From NCBI GenBank assembly GCA_964404255.1, contig CAYOJJ010000018.1, positions 7,873 to 71,872 on the forward strand: a DNA stretch of 64,000 bases. The letters run 5' to 3'. The DNA comes from JAFDZW01 sp964404255. GTDB lineage: Bacteria > Bacteroidota > Ignavibacteria > Palsa-1295. The notes beneath the pieces were generated by a model. It was not told the origin of the DNA and did not search any database. It worked only from the letters and a program-made list of their open reading frames with translations. Both the position numbers and the translations under genes were made by a program. Position 1 is the first letter of the stretch; the number at the start of each line of letters is the position of its first letter. Positions 1-8,189 of the stretch are shown in pieces.

Positions 1-148
1 CGATTACGTCCACGATCAAATTCCTATCTTTTCTTATATCGCCATAGGCTTTTTTGCCGTGATCGTGGTTTACCATCTGATCTCGAACATTAATTCTTCC
101 GGAATGCCTAAAAAACCGACACCGATCCAGGGTAAACTTACTTCCTGA
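1..148 (+). CDS. C-terminal end of a membrane protein (partial)
   Basis: An open frame runs in from the left edge (codons start at base 2) and ends with TGA at 146-148. The visible 48 residues hold one strongly hydrophobic segment (IPIFSYIAIGFFAVIVVYHL) followed by a short polar tail ending GKLTS. This looks like the last transmembrane helix and tail of an integral membrane protein. The family cannot be told from this fragment. It points the same way as the next gene, 41 bp downstream. Confidence 0.6.
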   Translation, partial: DYVHDQIPIFSYIAIGFFAVIVVYHLISNINSSGMPKKPTPIQGKLTS

Positions 149-189
149 GCGATAGTGTTTTAAGGCATCAATCACGAACGATCATTACC

Positions 190-1350
190 ATGAAGCAACT
201 GTTATTTCCGGTGCTTTCCGGTCTATTGCTCTATACTTCTGTCTGTGCACAACCGGGTAAATCTCCTTATGAGATCAAGAATCCGCAAATAAATATCATC
301 ACTTATCGTTCGGGTGCGGAGAACTCCGGCATTAATAGAGCAACCCAGTTTCCCGGCGCTAAGCCACTTCCCGATAATCTTTACCTCAAAGAGGAAAAGC
401 ATCTCCGTAATATCCGCCAGCTTAGCTTTGAAGGGGAAAATGCCGAGGCTTACCTTAGCCCGGATGGGAAACATATTTCTTTTCAGGCACGCGGCAAAGG
501 TGATGGGCATTGCGACCAGATCTATTCCATGACGCTCGATGGGAAGAATGTCAAAGAAATTTCCACCGGATACGGCCGGACGACCTGCTCCTATTATTTA
601 CCGGATAATGCCCATATTCTCTATGCTTCAACCTCGCAGGCTAGCGAAGAATGCCCCCCGGAGCCGGATCATTCCAAAGGCTATGTCTGGCCACTCTATA
701 AAAGCTACGATATACTTATTGCCGATACCAATGGCCTCACGATGGGCCGCCTGACCGCCGATTCGAGCTTCTACGATGCCGAAGCAACCATTTCACCCAA
801 AGGAGACCGTATAGTATTTACCAGTACCCGCAATGGCGACATCGATCTCTATTCCATGAAGCTTGATGGTACCGATGTAAAGCAATTGACCACCGAAGAA
901 GGCTATGATGGCGGGGCGTTTTATTCTGCCGATGGCAAGAAGATCGTTTATCGCGCTTCGCGTCCGACCGGGAAAGGATTAGAAGAGTATCGGACCCTTT
1001 TAAAAGAACACCTCGTAAAACCTTCTGCTCTTGAGATCATGGTAATGGACGCCGATGGTTCTAATAAGCATCAGATAACCCATAACGGAAAAGCAAATTT
1101 TTGTCCGTACTTTTTCCCCGATGGAAAGCGTATTATTTTTTCATCGAATATGGATGACCCGCAAGGAAGAGAGTTTGATCTCTATGCTATCGATACCGAT
1201 GGAAAGAATCTCGAACGCCTGACCTATTCAAAAGGCTTCGATGGTTTCCCGATGTTTACTGCCGATGGTAAAACGATCGTCTGGTGCTCGAATAGAAACG
1301 ACTCCTATCCAGGAAATACAAATATTTTTGTGGCCGATTGGGTAAATTAA
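190..1350 (+). CDS. Secreted TolB-like beta-propeller (PD40 repeat) protein
   Basis: The 386-residue product starts with a signal peptide (MKQLLFPVLSGLLLYTSVCA, probable cleavage before QPG) and then carries about six PD40/WD40-like blades, each with a core such as SPDGKHISF, SPKGDRIVFTS, SADGKKIVYRAS, PDGKRIIFSS or TADGKTIVWCS. This repeat is the one found in the TolB propeller and in many periplasmic proteins of FCB bacteria. No TolB N-terminal domain or enzymatic domain is visible, so it is probably a periplasmic or surface binding protein. Partner or ligand is unknown. Its stop codon overlaps that of the convergent downstream gene within a TTAA at 1347-1350. Confidence 0.8.
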   Translation: MKQLLFPVLSGLLLYTSVCAQPGKSPYEIKNPQINIITYRSGAENSGINRATQFPGAKPLPDNLYLKEEKHLRNIRQLSFEGENAEAYLSPDGKHISFQARGKGDGHCDQIYSMTLDGKNVKEISTGYGRTTCSYYLPDNAHILYASTSQASEECPPEPDHSKGYVWPLYKSYDILIADTNGLTMGRLTADSSFYDAEATISPKGDRIVFTSTRNGDIDLYSMKLDGTDVKQLTTEEGYDGGAFYSADGKKIVYRASRPTGKGLEEYRTLLKEHLVKPSALEIMVMDADGSNKHQITHNGKANFCPYFFPDGKRIIFSSNMDDPQGREFDLYAIDTDGKNLERLTYSKGFDGFPMFTADGKTIVWCSNRNDSYPGNTNIFVADWVN

Positions 1351-3797
1351 AAGTGATCGGTCGTCCCGCAAAGTTCGCCACTATTTTGTGAACCGTTCGC
1401 TTTTTTAACGGTCGTACGCATCATTGTTGATAGTGGTGCCCTTGCAATACCGGTAAAGACAATAGTAAGATCGGGAGTATCTCCGAATTTCATCCATCGC
1501 TGTAGAAGAAGGGTCGTCTCATCGGTTAGCGAGCGCAATTGCACCGTACAGCTTAGCTTTCCAATATCCGATGTACCTTCGAGTTTTTCCAGACCAAGGT
1601 CTTTCTTTAATCTTCCTTCGCAATCACCCGTCTGCTTCTGGTATTCATCGGATGTTAGCAGAGAAAGAGTAAGTTTTTCCATCGTACCACCCGATTGCAA
1701 CGCGGCGATCGCACTATTCTTTTCCTGACTTGAAGGAGCACGATGCAAAAAGCGGCTATATAACTCGTTGATCTGCCTCGTCTGATATTCCGTACTGCTC
1801 AATACTATCTTCGCAATAGCATCGCGGGTAGTTTTTGAAGCCTGGAGCCTATCTACAAACGGGTCTTTTTCATCGGAAGCAGGATTGCGGCCAAGAAGAT
1901 CCTTATAGAGGGAATCGATAAAACCACCTGCCGTTGAGCCACAGCGGATGTAATAACTTGGTGCGCCTAAGAGAATAACCTGTAACTGCTCGAGTGTTGC
2001 ACCGCCCCGATATTCGGAAAGCAAAGAGCCTATCTCAGAAGCTGAAGCACTGCGCCCAAAATACTGTAAAAATAGCTTTTTAATAAGCTCGGTACGATAC
2101 ATATCACCGGTGACAGCAGTGGCAGCAAGCGTTCGGCAATCGTTCGAAACTCCTTTTACAATGCTAAACTCGCTGCAGAATGATGCCTTTGTAAGTTGTA
2201 AGGTATCGCGATCTCCTGTTATGGAAAGTGAGATTGGTTCTATCTTTCCATTGATAGAGCTGTAGGATGGTGTCGGGTCAAACGTCTCTTCTATTCTCGA
2301 TACGGCAAGCCGCAGAGTAAGCGTAGCAGCATCGATCGTAACAGCTGCAAGCGGCGATTCTCCCGTAGATACCCCGGATTTTAATATGATTTGCTGCGGA
2401 ATGTTCTTCTCATTCTTAAAAGAGATAAGCCATTTATCGGAAGCAGGCCGCGGAGAACGCAGAAGCGGCAATAGGTTTTGCTCGAGCGACGATGGCCGCA
2501 ATGCTATCAGAATATAGCGCGTCGGACCAGAGCTTTGATCGAACTCACAATGACCTACCGTTCCGAGCACACTTCTATTGCCTTTATTATCGATGATCTC
2601 GAGGCCGGTTATCTGGCCGATAGGTTTATTATTAAGAAATAACCCAAGCGAATTTTGGTCGGCCTTTTGTACAGCATCGGTATTCCAATCTTCCAATTCG
2701 AATTCATGCTCTCCTAATACCGGTTTGGTAGTGGTTGAATCACTTTTACCAGTGCCGGCAGTACCACCCGTACTTCCCGATCCTGTCGATGAGCCAGATG
2801 AGTTAGTAGAAGTAGTATCCGTTTTTCCACCACTGGTTGAGGTCCCCCCCGAAGTGCCTCCGGTGCCCGTCGTATCGTTTTTAAGCGATGTTGCGGAAGA
2901 GGATGTTGTATCGATCCCACCACAATTGGCATCGACAGTAAAGCCAAAGGGCTCTGCCCATCCTTCGTTCGAAAGGACAAATGGCTCCCCATTATTATTA
3001 AGGGCACGAATGCTCCAAATATATTTCTTTCCTTTTTCCGGTAAGAAAAATTGTACTGGCCATAGCAGAGTAGTTAATCCGGTAAGATCCTGCTCAAATA
3101 CCGGCCTACCGCCGATAAGCGCTGAAACAGGCGATTGACCGGGAAGGACTTCGACGATCCTAAACCTGTAGGTCACTACCTGCGCAGGTACAGGTGCGAT
3201 CGGCGTCCAGGTGAAGTTTGGCATCGGAGAGCCATCCTTCGAAAAGATCACGTTATTCTCTCCTACTTTACAAAGGATTGCTTCGTTTGCCGGTAAAATA
3301 AGCTGGGGTGGAAAATAACTGAATATCTGGCTGCATCCGGCCTCATCCGGACTAACCGCTAATTCAGAACCATCTGCAGCATCGAGCAGATGTATTTTTA
3401 AGCAGATTAATCCATCGGGAATACGCCCTGAACGTTGAGAATTTTTATCGACAGAGTTTTCAAAATGGATGGATGTAAACGGGGCTATGTATTCTCCGTT
3501 GAAGGTATTGCGCTGATCGGGATCCGGGAATACCGTAACCGTCTTTAAGACCTCGGGTCTGGTAAAGGCGATGAGCTCTCCATTGAGGTAAAAATCGGTC
3601 CTGATCTTACAGAGCTTTGGCTTTCCGGTCCTGTTATGCATGGAGACAGTCGCCATGCTACTGCGGCTTTGCCAATCCGATAGAAAAGCAGATGGATTAG
3701 TGATTATCGGGACATCGACAGAAAATGGCTGTGCCCAGGCACTTAGCCCGGCAAAGAAAAGAAAAAGACTACCTATGAGAGCAAATGCCCTGTTCAT
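1347..3797 (-). CDS. Secreted protein with Fn3-like domain, Ser/Gly/Thr linker and DUF4214-like repeats
   Basis: The ATG at 3797 is chosen because it starts a good signal peptide (MNRAFALIGSLFLFFAGLSA, then WAQ); the frame stays open 66 bp further upstream but that stretch looks untranslated. The 816-residue product has an Fn3-like segment at about 165-285 (with YRFRIVEVLPGQSP and a YIWSIRA strand), a low-complexity Ser/Thr/Gly linker at about 295-365, a middle region of unknown fold, and at about 567-719 three helical repeats of the DUF4214 kind (YKDLLGRNPASDE, YSRFLHRAPSSQE, each ending in a SxxY/DEYQ motif). DUF4214 occurs in large extracellular proteins of many bacteria, and its function is not settled. 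No C-terminal T9SS domain is evident. It is convergent with the propeller gene and shares a 4-bp stop overlap with it. Confidence 0.75.
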   Translation of the reverse strand: MNRAFALIGSLFLFFAGLSAWAQPFSVDVPIITNPSAFLSDWQSRSSMATVSMHNRTGKPKLCKIRTDFYLNGELIAFTRPEVLKTVTVFPDPDQRNTFNGEYIAPFTSIHFENSVDKNSQRSGRIPDGLICLKIHLLDAADGSELAVSPDEAGCSQIFSYFPPQLILPANEAILCKVGENNVIFSKDGSPMPNFTWTPIAPVPAQVVTYRFRIVEVLPGQSPVSALIGGRPVFEQDLTGLTTLLWPVQFFLPEKGKKYIWSIRALNNNGEPFVLSNEGWAEPFGFTVDANCGGIDTTSSSATSLKNDTTGTGGTSGGTSTSGGKTDTTSTNSSGSSTGSGSTGGTAGTGKSDSTTTKPVLGEHEFELEDWNTDAVQKADQNSLGLFLNNKPIGQITGLEIIDNKGNRSVLGTVGHCEFDQSSGPTRYILIALRPSSLEQNLLPLLRSPRPASDKWLISFKNEKNIPQQIILKSGVSTGESPLAAVTIDAATLTLRLAVSRIEETFDPTPSYSSINGKIEPISLSITGDRDTLQLTKASFCSEFSIVKGVSNDCRTLAATAVTGDMYRTELIKKLFLQYFGRSASASEIGSLLSEYRGGATLEQLQVILLGAPSYYIRCGSTAGGFIDSLYKDLLGRNPASDEKDPFVDRLQASKTTRDAIAKIVLSSTEYQTRQINELYSRFLHRAPSSQEKNSAIAALQSGGTMEKLTLSLLTSDEYQKQTGDCEGRLKKDLGLEKLEGTSDIGKLSCTVQLRSLTDETTLLLQRWMKFGDTPDLTIVFTGIARAPLSTMMRTTVKKANGSQNSGELCGTTDHF

Positions 3798-3914
3798 TCT
3801 TTTAAAAATACAAAAAATTGTCACCCTCTGCAATAGACGCGCGAAATCCTCATTCTGTGACAATTGTATGATAGTAAAAAGGATAGAACAAAGGGACCTA
3901 TCTTAGGGTTAGCA

Positions 3915-4544
3915 ATGAAAATGATTGCTTCTTACCGTTTTTTAAGACAATTTAGCAAAGGTGCTGTTCTCCTTTTTATCCTCCTGTCTTGTTTTTCTTT
4001 GGTCTCGGGCATAAAAGCTCAGATCCGGACAATTTATCATTCTCCCGAGGCTACCCTTTCGATGCCGGAATTACTGAGGATATTTAAGCCGGAATTAGCT
4101 ACCTATTCTATTCAGCTTCATCCCGGTTGGCTTCAGAAGGAAGAATATGATTCTCTTAAACATATTTCTGTCCTTTATGGGCTCGATCCGGCCGATACTA
4201 ACCATATATTCATTAAAGTTATCAGCCAGCACTTTACCTCAAGGACCATCGACCCCAAAAGCTGGACGCTGTTGAAGGCTAATCTGCGCTCGAATTATGG
4301 CAACCGAAAGATCGGTACCGTTGAGCTTTCCGATAGCATTTTTGCCATAAAAACCGATAAAGGAATATTAGCGCGATATGAGCTACTGGCTAAACTGCCG
4401 GATAGCTATGAGTATTCTGCAACGATCATTACCCCATCGGAAACCTTGCTGCTGATAGCCGATCTTTCGGCTTCTGATGAAGCTACAAAAAAACTATATT
4501 ATTTCCGCGAAATTGCGGCAAATATTACTGAAACTGCAAAGTAA
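3915..4544 (+). CDS. Secreted or membrane-anchored protein of unknown function
   Basis: The 209-residue product is not recognised. The ATG at 3915 is preferred over one at 3864 because it places a hydrophobic segment (GAVLLFILLSCFSLVSG) near the N-terminus as a signal peptide, with a possible cleavage after IKAQ. The rest is a soluble alpha/beta-looking region with no Cys pairs or clear motif. It is divergent from the DUF4214-like gene, and the roughly 117 bp between the two starts must hold both promoters. The start choice is uncertain. Confidence 0.6.
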   Translation: MKMIASYRFLRQFSKGAVLLFILLSCFSLVSGIKAQIRTIYHSPEATLSMPELLRIFKPELATYSIQLHPGWLQKEEYDSLKHISVLYGLDPADTNHIFIKVISQHFTSRTIDPKSWTLLKANLRSNYGNRKIGTVELSDSIFAIKTDKGILARYELLAKLPDSYEYSATIITPSETLLLIADLSASDEATKKLYYFREIAANITETAK

Positions 4545-4638
4545 TTTCTGTGTCTTTTTTAATAAAAGAATTGGGCATAAGCTCGTAACTTATTGCCGTT
4601 TTTAGGGTTTATTTGAGATAATTCTTGCGACCGTTCAG

Positions 4639-7446
4639 ATGAAAAAGATTTTCACTATTGTATATGTTGGCTTAGTTCTATTATCCCTGCCCTGTCTCGG
4701 ATTTTCCCAGCAAACCTCCTGGAATAGCATTCGAACTTCCACCGGTTCTTCAAGGTTATTAGTACCCCGCAGTCCTGTATCGATCACTACCTTTTCTAAA
4801 GGACAGCCCGCCGCCGCCGCAGAACAAGTGCGCAGCATTACCCGCTCTGTCCTGCAGGATCAAGCCATTATATCGGCCGGATATAATTTAGGTCAAGCTA
4901 TAACTTCCGAGGTAGAAGCACAAACAGTCATAAATACATTTCCCGTTCTATATAATGGGATACCCCTTCAGGATAAGAAAATAACCACAACTGTAGGAGC
5001 AAAGAACCATTCTATTGTTGCTATCGAGCAGGCGCTTTCCGGCTTTCTGCCGACCACTTCTTCCCCTGCCCGTTCGACAGAGTATATAACCGCTTCCTGT
5101 ATTACATATTTGGGTGATGGCGTCTCGTTTATACAGCTTCCTACGCTTATCTATCGTGAGGATAAAGCTTCCGAATCGCTTCGCCTGTGCTATGAGGTGA
5201 TCGCCCGTGATAATACTCGCGGAAGCTGGCGCCTGACCTTCGACGCTACAACCGGCGAACTTATCGAAAAACGCTCCCGGCTTCATTACGAGCAGAATGA
5301 GTCGCCTGCGGCTAATAGCAAAGGTTCTATTAAAGGCGAAGCACATTTGAGAAATCCTTTTGAACCGGCAACTAAGGTCGATCTTCCGTATCTAAAACTT
5401 AAAGCCGGCCCATCGCTGCTGCTTAATTCCGATTCCAGCGGTGCCTTTACTATTTCACTCTCGTTACCTATCGCAGTATCTGCAACACTCAATGGCATGT
5501 ACTTTGGTATTGTCAGAAACGATGGCCCGAATGCAACATTGAATACAACGTTTTCTTCCGGAACATCGGAATTGGTGTTCGATAATTCCAACAGCGATCA
5601 GGCCGAGCGTGATGCTTATCGCTCTGCAAACTTTGCCCGTTCCTTTGTCCGTTCGTTAGATCCATCCTTAACCGAGCTTGACCGGTACATGCCCGTGAAT
5701 GTAAATTTGGATATGACGTGCAACGCCTTTTATGATCCGGATTCCGTTACCCTGAATTTTTTTACTGCCGGTGGGCAGGATTGTTCTAATACGGCAGAAG
5801 TTGCAGATGTCGTCTATCATGAATTCGGCCATCGTGCTCAACATGCCGTTTATTCAACGGTGTTAGGCGGCGGGCTTGACATTTCCAATGGCGCCCTTGG
5901 AGAAGGTTTTGCCGATATTTATAGCGCCTTTATGAGAGATGATCCGCGTATTGGTATCGGTTTCTTCTCAGATACTACACAGTTGCTGCGCAATTGTAAA
6001 AATTCAGCCGTCTGGCCGGATGATATTTCCTCTGATGTACACGAAAGTGGTACGATCATTGCCGGTGCTTTTTGGGACCTGCGTCAATCGATCGGCCTGA
6101 AGGATGCGCTACGGCTTTTCCATTATATGATGTACCACCACCCGGACGATCCGGATGATCAGTCGCAGGATGGATTATATAATGCCTTCAGCCAGACGCT
6201 GCTCGCTACAATAATTACCGATGACGATAATAATAATCTTGCTGATGGCACCCCTCATCTGTCCCAAATACTCGCAGCATTTAAACTGCACAATATTACC
6301 CTTGCCAGTTCTTCCCTGTTGAGTACTTCTGTCATTCCCGATCAGGATACGAATAGCCTTTCTTATCCTCTGAGCATAACTACTAAGACCGATGGTGTGC
6401 TTGGTGTGTTAGATCAATCAAGCATTAAAGTATATTACAAAGTGAATAGTGGCAATTTTATGCCGCTTGAAACCTCACCGACGAGTGTGGGAAGTGTTAA
6501 CCATTGCGATATTCCAAAACAGCCTGCCGGCTCGATCGTTACTTATTATGCTTCGGCAATAATGCCCCTAACAGGCGATACAGTACTCTCTTCATCGAAT
6601 ACATTTCTCGTAGGCTTTAGGACTCTTTATAGTAACGATTGTGAAACCAATACCAACTGGAAGATTGGCATTAGCTCCGATAATGCAACTACGGGTATCT
6701 GGGAATTCGGCGATCCGTTCGGCACCTACAATGATCCTACAGCACCCATTGACTTTATTCAACAGGATACTGATCATTCGCCAACCGGCATAAATTGTTT
6801 TGTAACCGGAAACCAAAATTTATTAAACCAAAGCCGTTCGCCCGGTTATGACGATGTCGATAATGGTGCAACGACTTTACAAACGCCTTCTATACCATTA
6901 TCCAGCTCGAAAAATCCGATCGTGCGATATTGGTATTACTATTCTAATGACAAAGGCTTTAATCCCGGCATGGCACAGTTTGTTGTAAAGCTTTCCACCA
7001 ATAACGGGGGTAGCTGGAACATTGTAACCAAAACTTCCGCCAGTACAATAGGATGGCAACAAGCTACGCTGGTGTTAAAAGATATAGCAGTCCTGCCACT
7101 TACTACGATACAATTACGCTTCATCGCTTCGGATAATGTGGGTGTATTAGTGGAAGCTGGTATTGACGATATAAGTGTTCTCGATCCCATCGAGGATGCG
7201 CCTCAAAACGATGTCGATCACCAACCGCAGGCCGATCATAGTATCCCCTATCCTAACCCGGCAGCAAGAGGCAGCATCATTACTGCCGGTACTGCCATAA
7301 GCTGGCTTGAACTCTACGATATAACAGGCAAACAGCTACTGCGCAGCGAAGGAAAAACTATGACGATCCCATCTCAACTCGCTTCGGGGATGTACCGCCT
7401 GAGAACTTCAAATAACGAGTTCTTCCCGTTGTTGATTGTTGAGTAA
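4639..7446 (+). CDS. Secreted M36 (fungalysin)-like zinc metalloprotease with T9SS sorting domain
   Basis: The 935-residue product has a signal peptide (MKKIFTIVYVGLVLLSLPCLG), an FTP/PepSY-type propeptide region (about 60-215) and a gluzincin catalytic domain. The zinc motif HEFGH lies at residues 394-398 and the third ligand is E422 in GEGFADIYSAF. The spacing and GEGFAD pattern fit M36 fungalysins better than M4 thermolysins. An Fn3-like or jelly-roll region follows, then a C-terminal type A T9SS sorting domain (YPNPAARG ... GKQLL ... ASGMYRLR). By family knowledge it would be exported by Sec, carried over the outer membrane by T9SS and matured by loss of the propeptide. All zinc ligands are present, so an active protease is likely. 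A terminator follows. Confidence 0.88.
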   Translation: MKKIFTIVYVGLVLLSLPCLGFSQQTSWNSIRTSTGSSRLLVPRSPVSITTFSKGQPAAAAEQVRSITRSVLQDQAIISAGYNLGQAITSEVEAQTVINTFPVLYNGIPLQDKKITTTVGAKNHSIVAIEQALSGFLPTTSSPARSTEYITASCITYLGDGVSFIQLPTLIYREDKASESLRLCYEVIARDNTRGSWRLTFDATTGELIEKRSRLHYEQNESPAANSKGSIKGEAHLRNPFEPATKVDLPYLKLKAGPSLLLNSDSSGAFTISLSLPIAVSATLNGMYFGIVRNDGPNATLNTTFSSGTSELVFDNSNSDQAERDAYRSANFARSFVRSLDPSLTELDRYMPVNVNLDMTCNAFYDPDSVTLNFFTAGGQDCSNTAEVADVVYHEFGHRAQHAVYSTVLGGGLDISNGALGEGFADIYSAFMRDDPRIGIGFFSDTTQLLRNCKNSAVWPDDISSDVHESGTIIAGAFWDLRQSIGLKDALRLFHYMMYHHPDDPDDQSQDGLYNAFSQTLLATIITDDDNNNLADGTPHLSQILAAFKLHNITLASSSLLSTSVIPDQDTNSLSYPLSITTKTDGVLGVLDQSSIKVYYKVNSGNFMPLETSPTSVGSVNHCDIPKQPAGSIVTYYASAIMPLTGDTVLSSSNTFLVGFRTLYSNDCETNTNWKIGISSDNATTGIWEFGDPFGTYNDPTAPIDFIQQDTDHSPTGINCFVTGNQNLLNQSRSPGYDDVDNGATTLQTPSIPLSSSKNPIVRYWYYYSNDKGFNPGMAQFVVKLSTNNGGSWNIVTKTSASTIGWQQATLVLKDIAVLPLTTIQLRFIASDNVGVLVEAGIDDISVLDPIEDAPQNDVDHQPQADHSIPYPNPAARGSIITAGTAISWLELYDITGKQLLRSEGKTMTIPSQLASGMYRLRTSNNEFFPLLIVE

Positions 7447-7463
7447 TTAGAACTGCAGCAAAC

Positions 7464-7498
7464 AAAAAAGCCGCTTGCAACATGCCAGCGGCTTTTTT
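7464..7498. terminator. Bidirectional intrinsic terminator
   Basis: A perfect 12-bp inverted repeat (AAAAAAGCCGCT at 7464-7475, AGCGGCTTTTTT at 7487-7498) with an 11-nt loop. It has A-rich and T-rich flanks, so it can end transcription from the protease gene and from the opposite-strand gene at 7543. Confidence 0.9.
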
Positions 7499-7542
7499 AT
7501 TAGTACCCATAACAGAATGGGCATCATCATCCATTACAAAGA

Positions 7543-7896
7543 TCACATCAGCGATTTTCTGCTGCTCGTCGGGTACACCCGATAGACGATCTTGCGGATC
7601 GTATCGAATTGCAGGTATGGGTACATCTCCATTAAAGCTTTGATCGCCTGCGAAGTTTTCATCGTTCCTTCGGCCTTTAATTTCAGGAACATCTGACGGA
7701 TGATATAATCGCGAAGAGATTTCTCGTTCAGAAGGTCGTTTTCCCGCAGCATAGCATACACATCATCGCTCACCAATTCCGAAATCGGATTGGCTTGTCC
7801 GTCTTTATAACTATTACGAAGGGAACCGAGCGTATCGGTGATCGGGAACGAACGAATGTCAGCAGTGGAAGAATGGGCAGAATGACGGATTTCCAT
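7543..7896 (-). CDS. Small protein of unknown function, possibly helix-turn-helix
   Basis: The 117-residue protein starts at ATG 7896. It is polar, with no signal peptide or membrane segment. The C-terminal half looks all-helical, and the segment SQAIKALMEMYPYLQFDTIRK could be a winged or tri-helical DNA-binding unit in which LQFDTIRKIVYRVY is the recognition helix. That is only inference from helix pattern. It has its own AT-rich upstream region (7897-8158), and the downstream terminator at 7464 suits a monocistronic unit. It could also be an adaptor without DNA binding. Confidence 0.6.
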   Translation of the reverse strand: MEIRHSAHSSTADIRSFPITDTLGSLRNSYKDGQANPISELVSDDVYAMLRENDLLNEKSLRDYIIRQMFLKLKAEGTMKTSQAIKALMEMYPYLQFDTIRKIVYRVYPTSSRKSLM

Positions 7897-8158
7897 AATC
7901 AGCTTCTTTCTTGAGAATGATTGTGATGAAACGTACAGTTGTCATATATCCGGTATGGAAATAATAGTATGATGTATTTGGTACTATATTTGAAACCGGA
8001 TCTAAATCAGTATCAAGTTAAGAAGTGTATGGTTTTCCTTTTCTTAAAAAATATTAAAGTAACTTCGGTACATACATAAATACCCTTGACTACCCATTTT
8101 GTTACAAACTATTTTAGGTCATTATTCTTTGACCCAAAATCCTCCAATTTCCCGAAAT

Positions 8159-8189
8159 TGTTAACTAATTAATATATAATTAGTTAACA
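8159..8189. terminator. AT-rich perfect palindrome across the stop codon of the Asp-box gene
   Basis: Arms of 13 bp (8159-8171 and 8177-8189, read TGTTAACTAATTA) flank a 5-base centre ATATA. The minus-strand stop codon (8180-8182) lies in one arm. It may act as a 3' hairpin for the gene transcribed leftward. It lacks GC and a classic T-tract, so it could instead be a protein-binding palindrome for the AT-rich region upstream of the gene at 7543. Confidence 0.45.

Noticed and set aside
2578..3138. A 186-codon plus-strand ORF over the Ser/Gly/Thr linker
   Set aside because: It is antisense to a clear secreted protein, and the Val/Pro repeats are only the complement of the linker codons.
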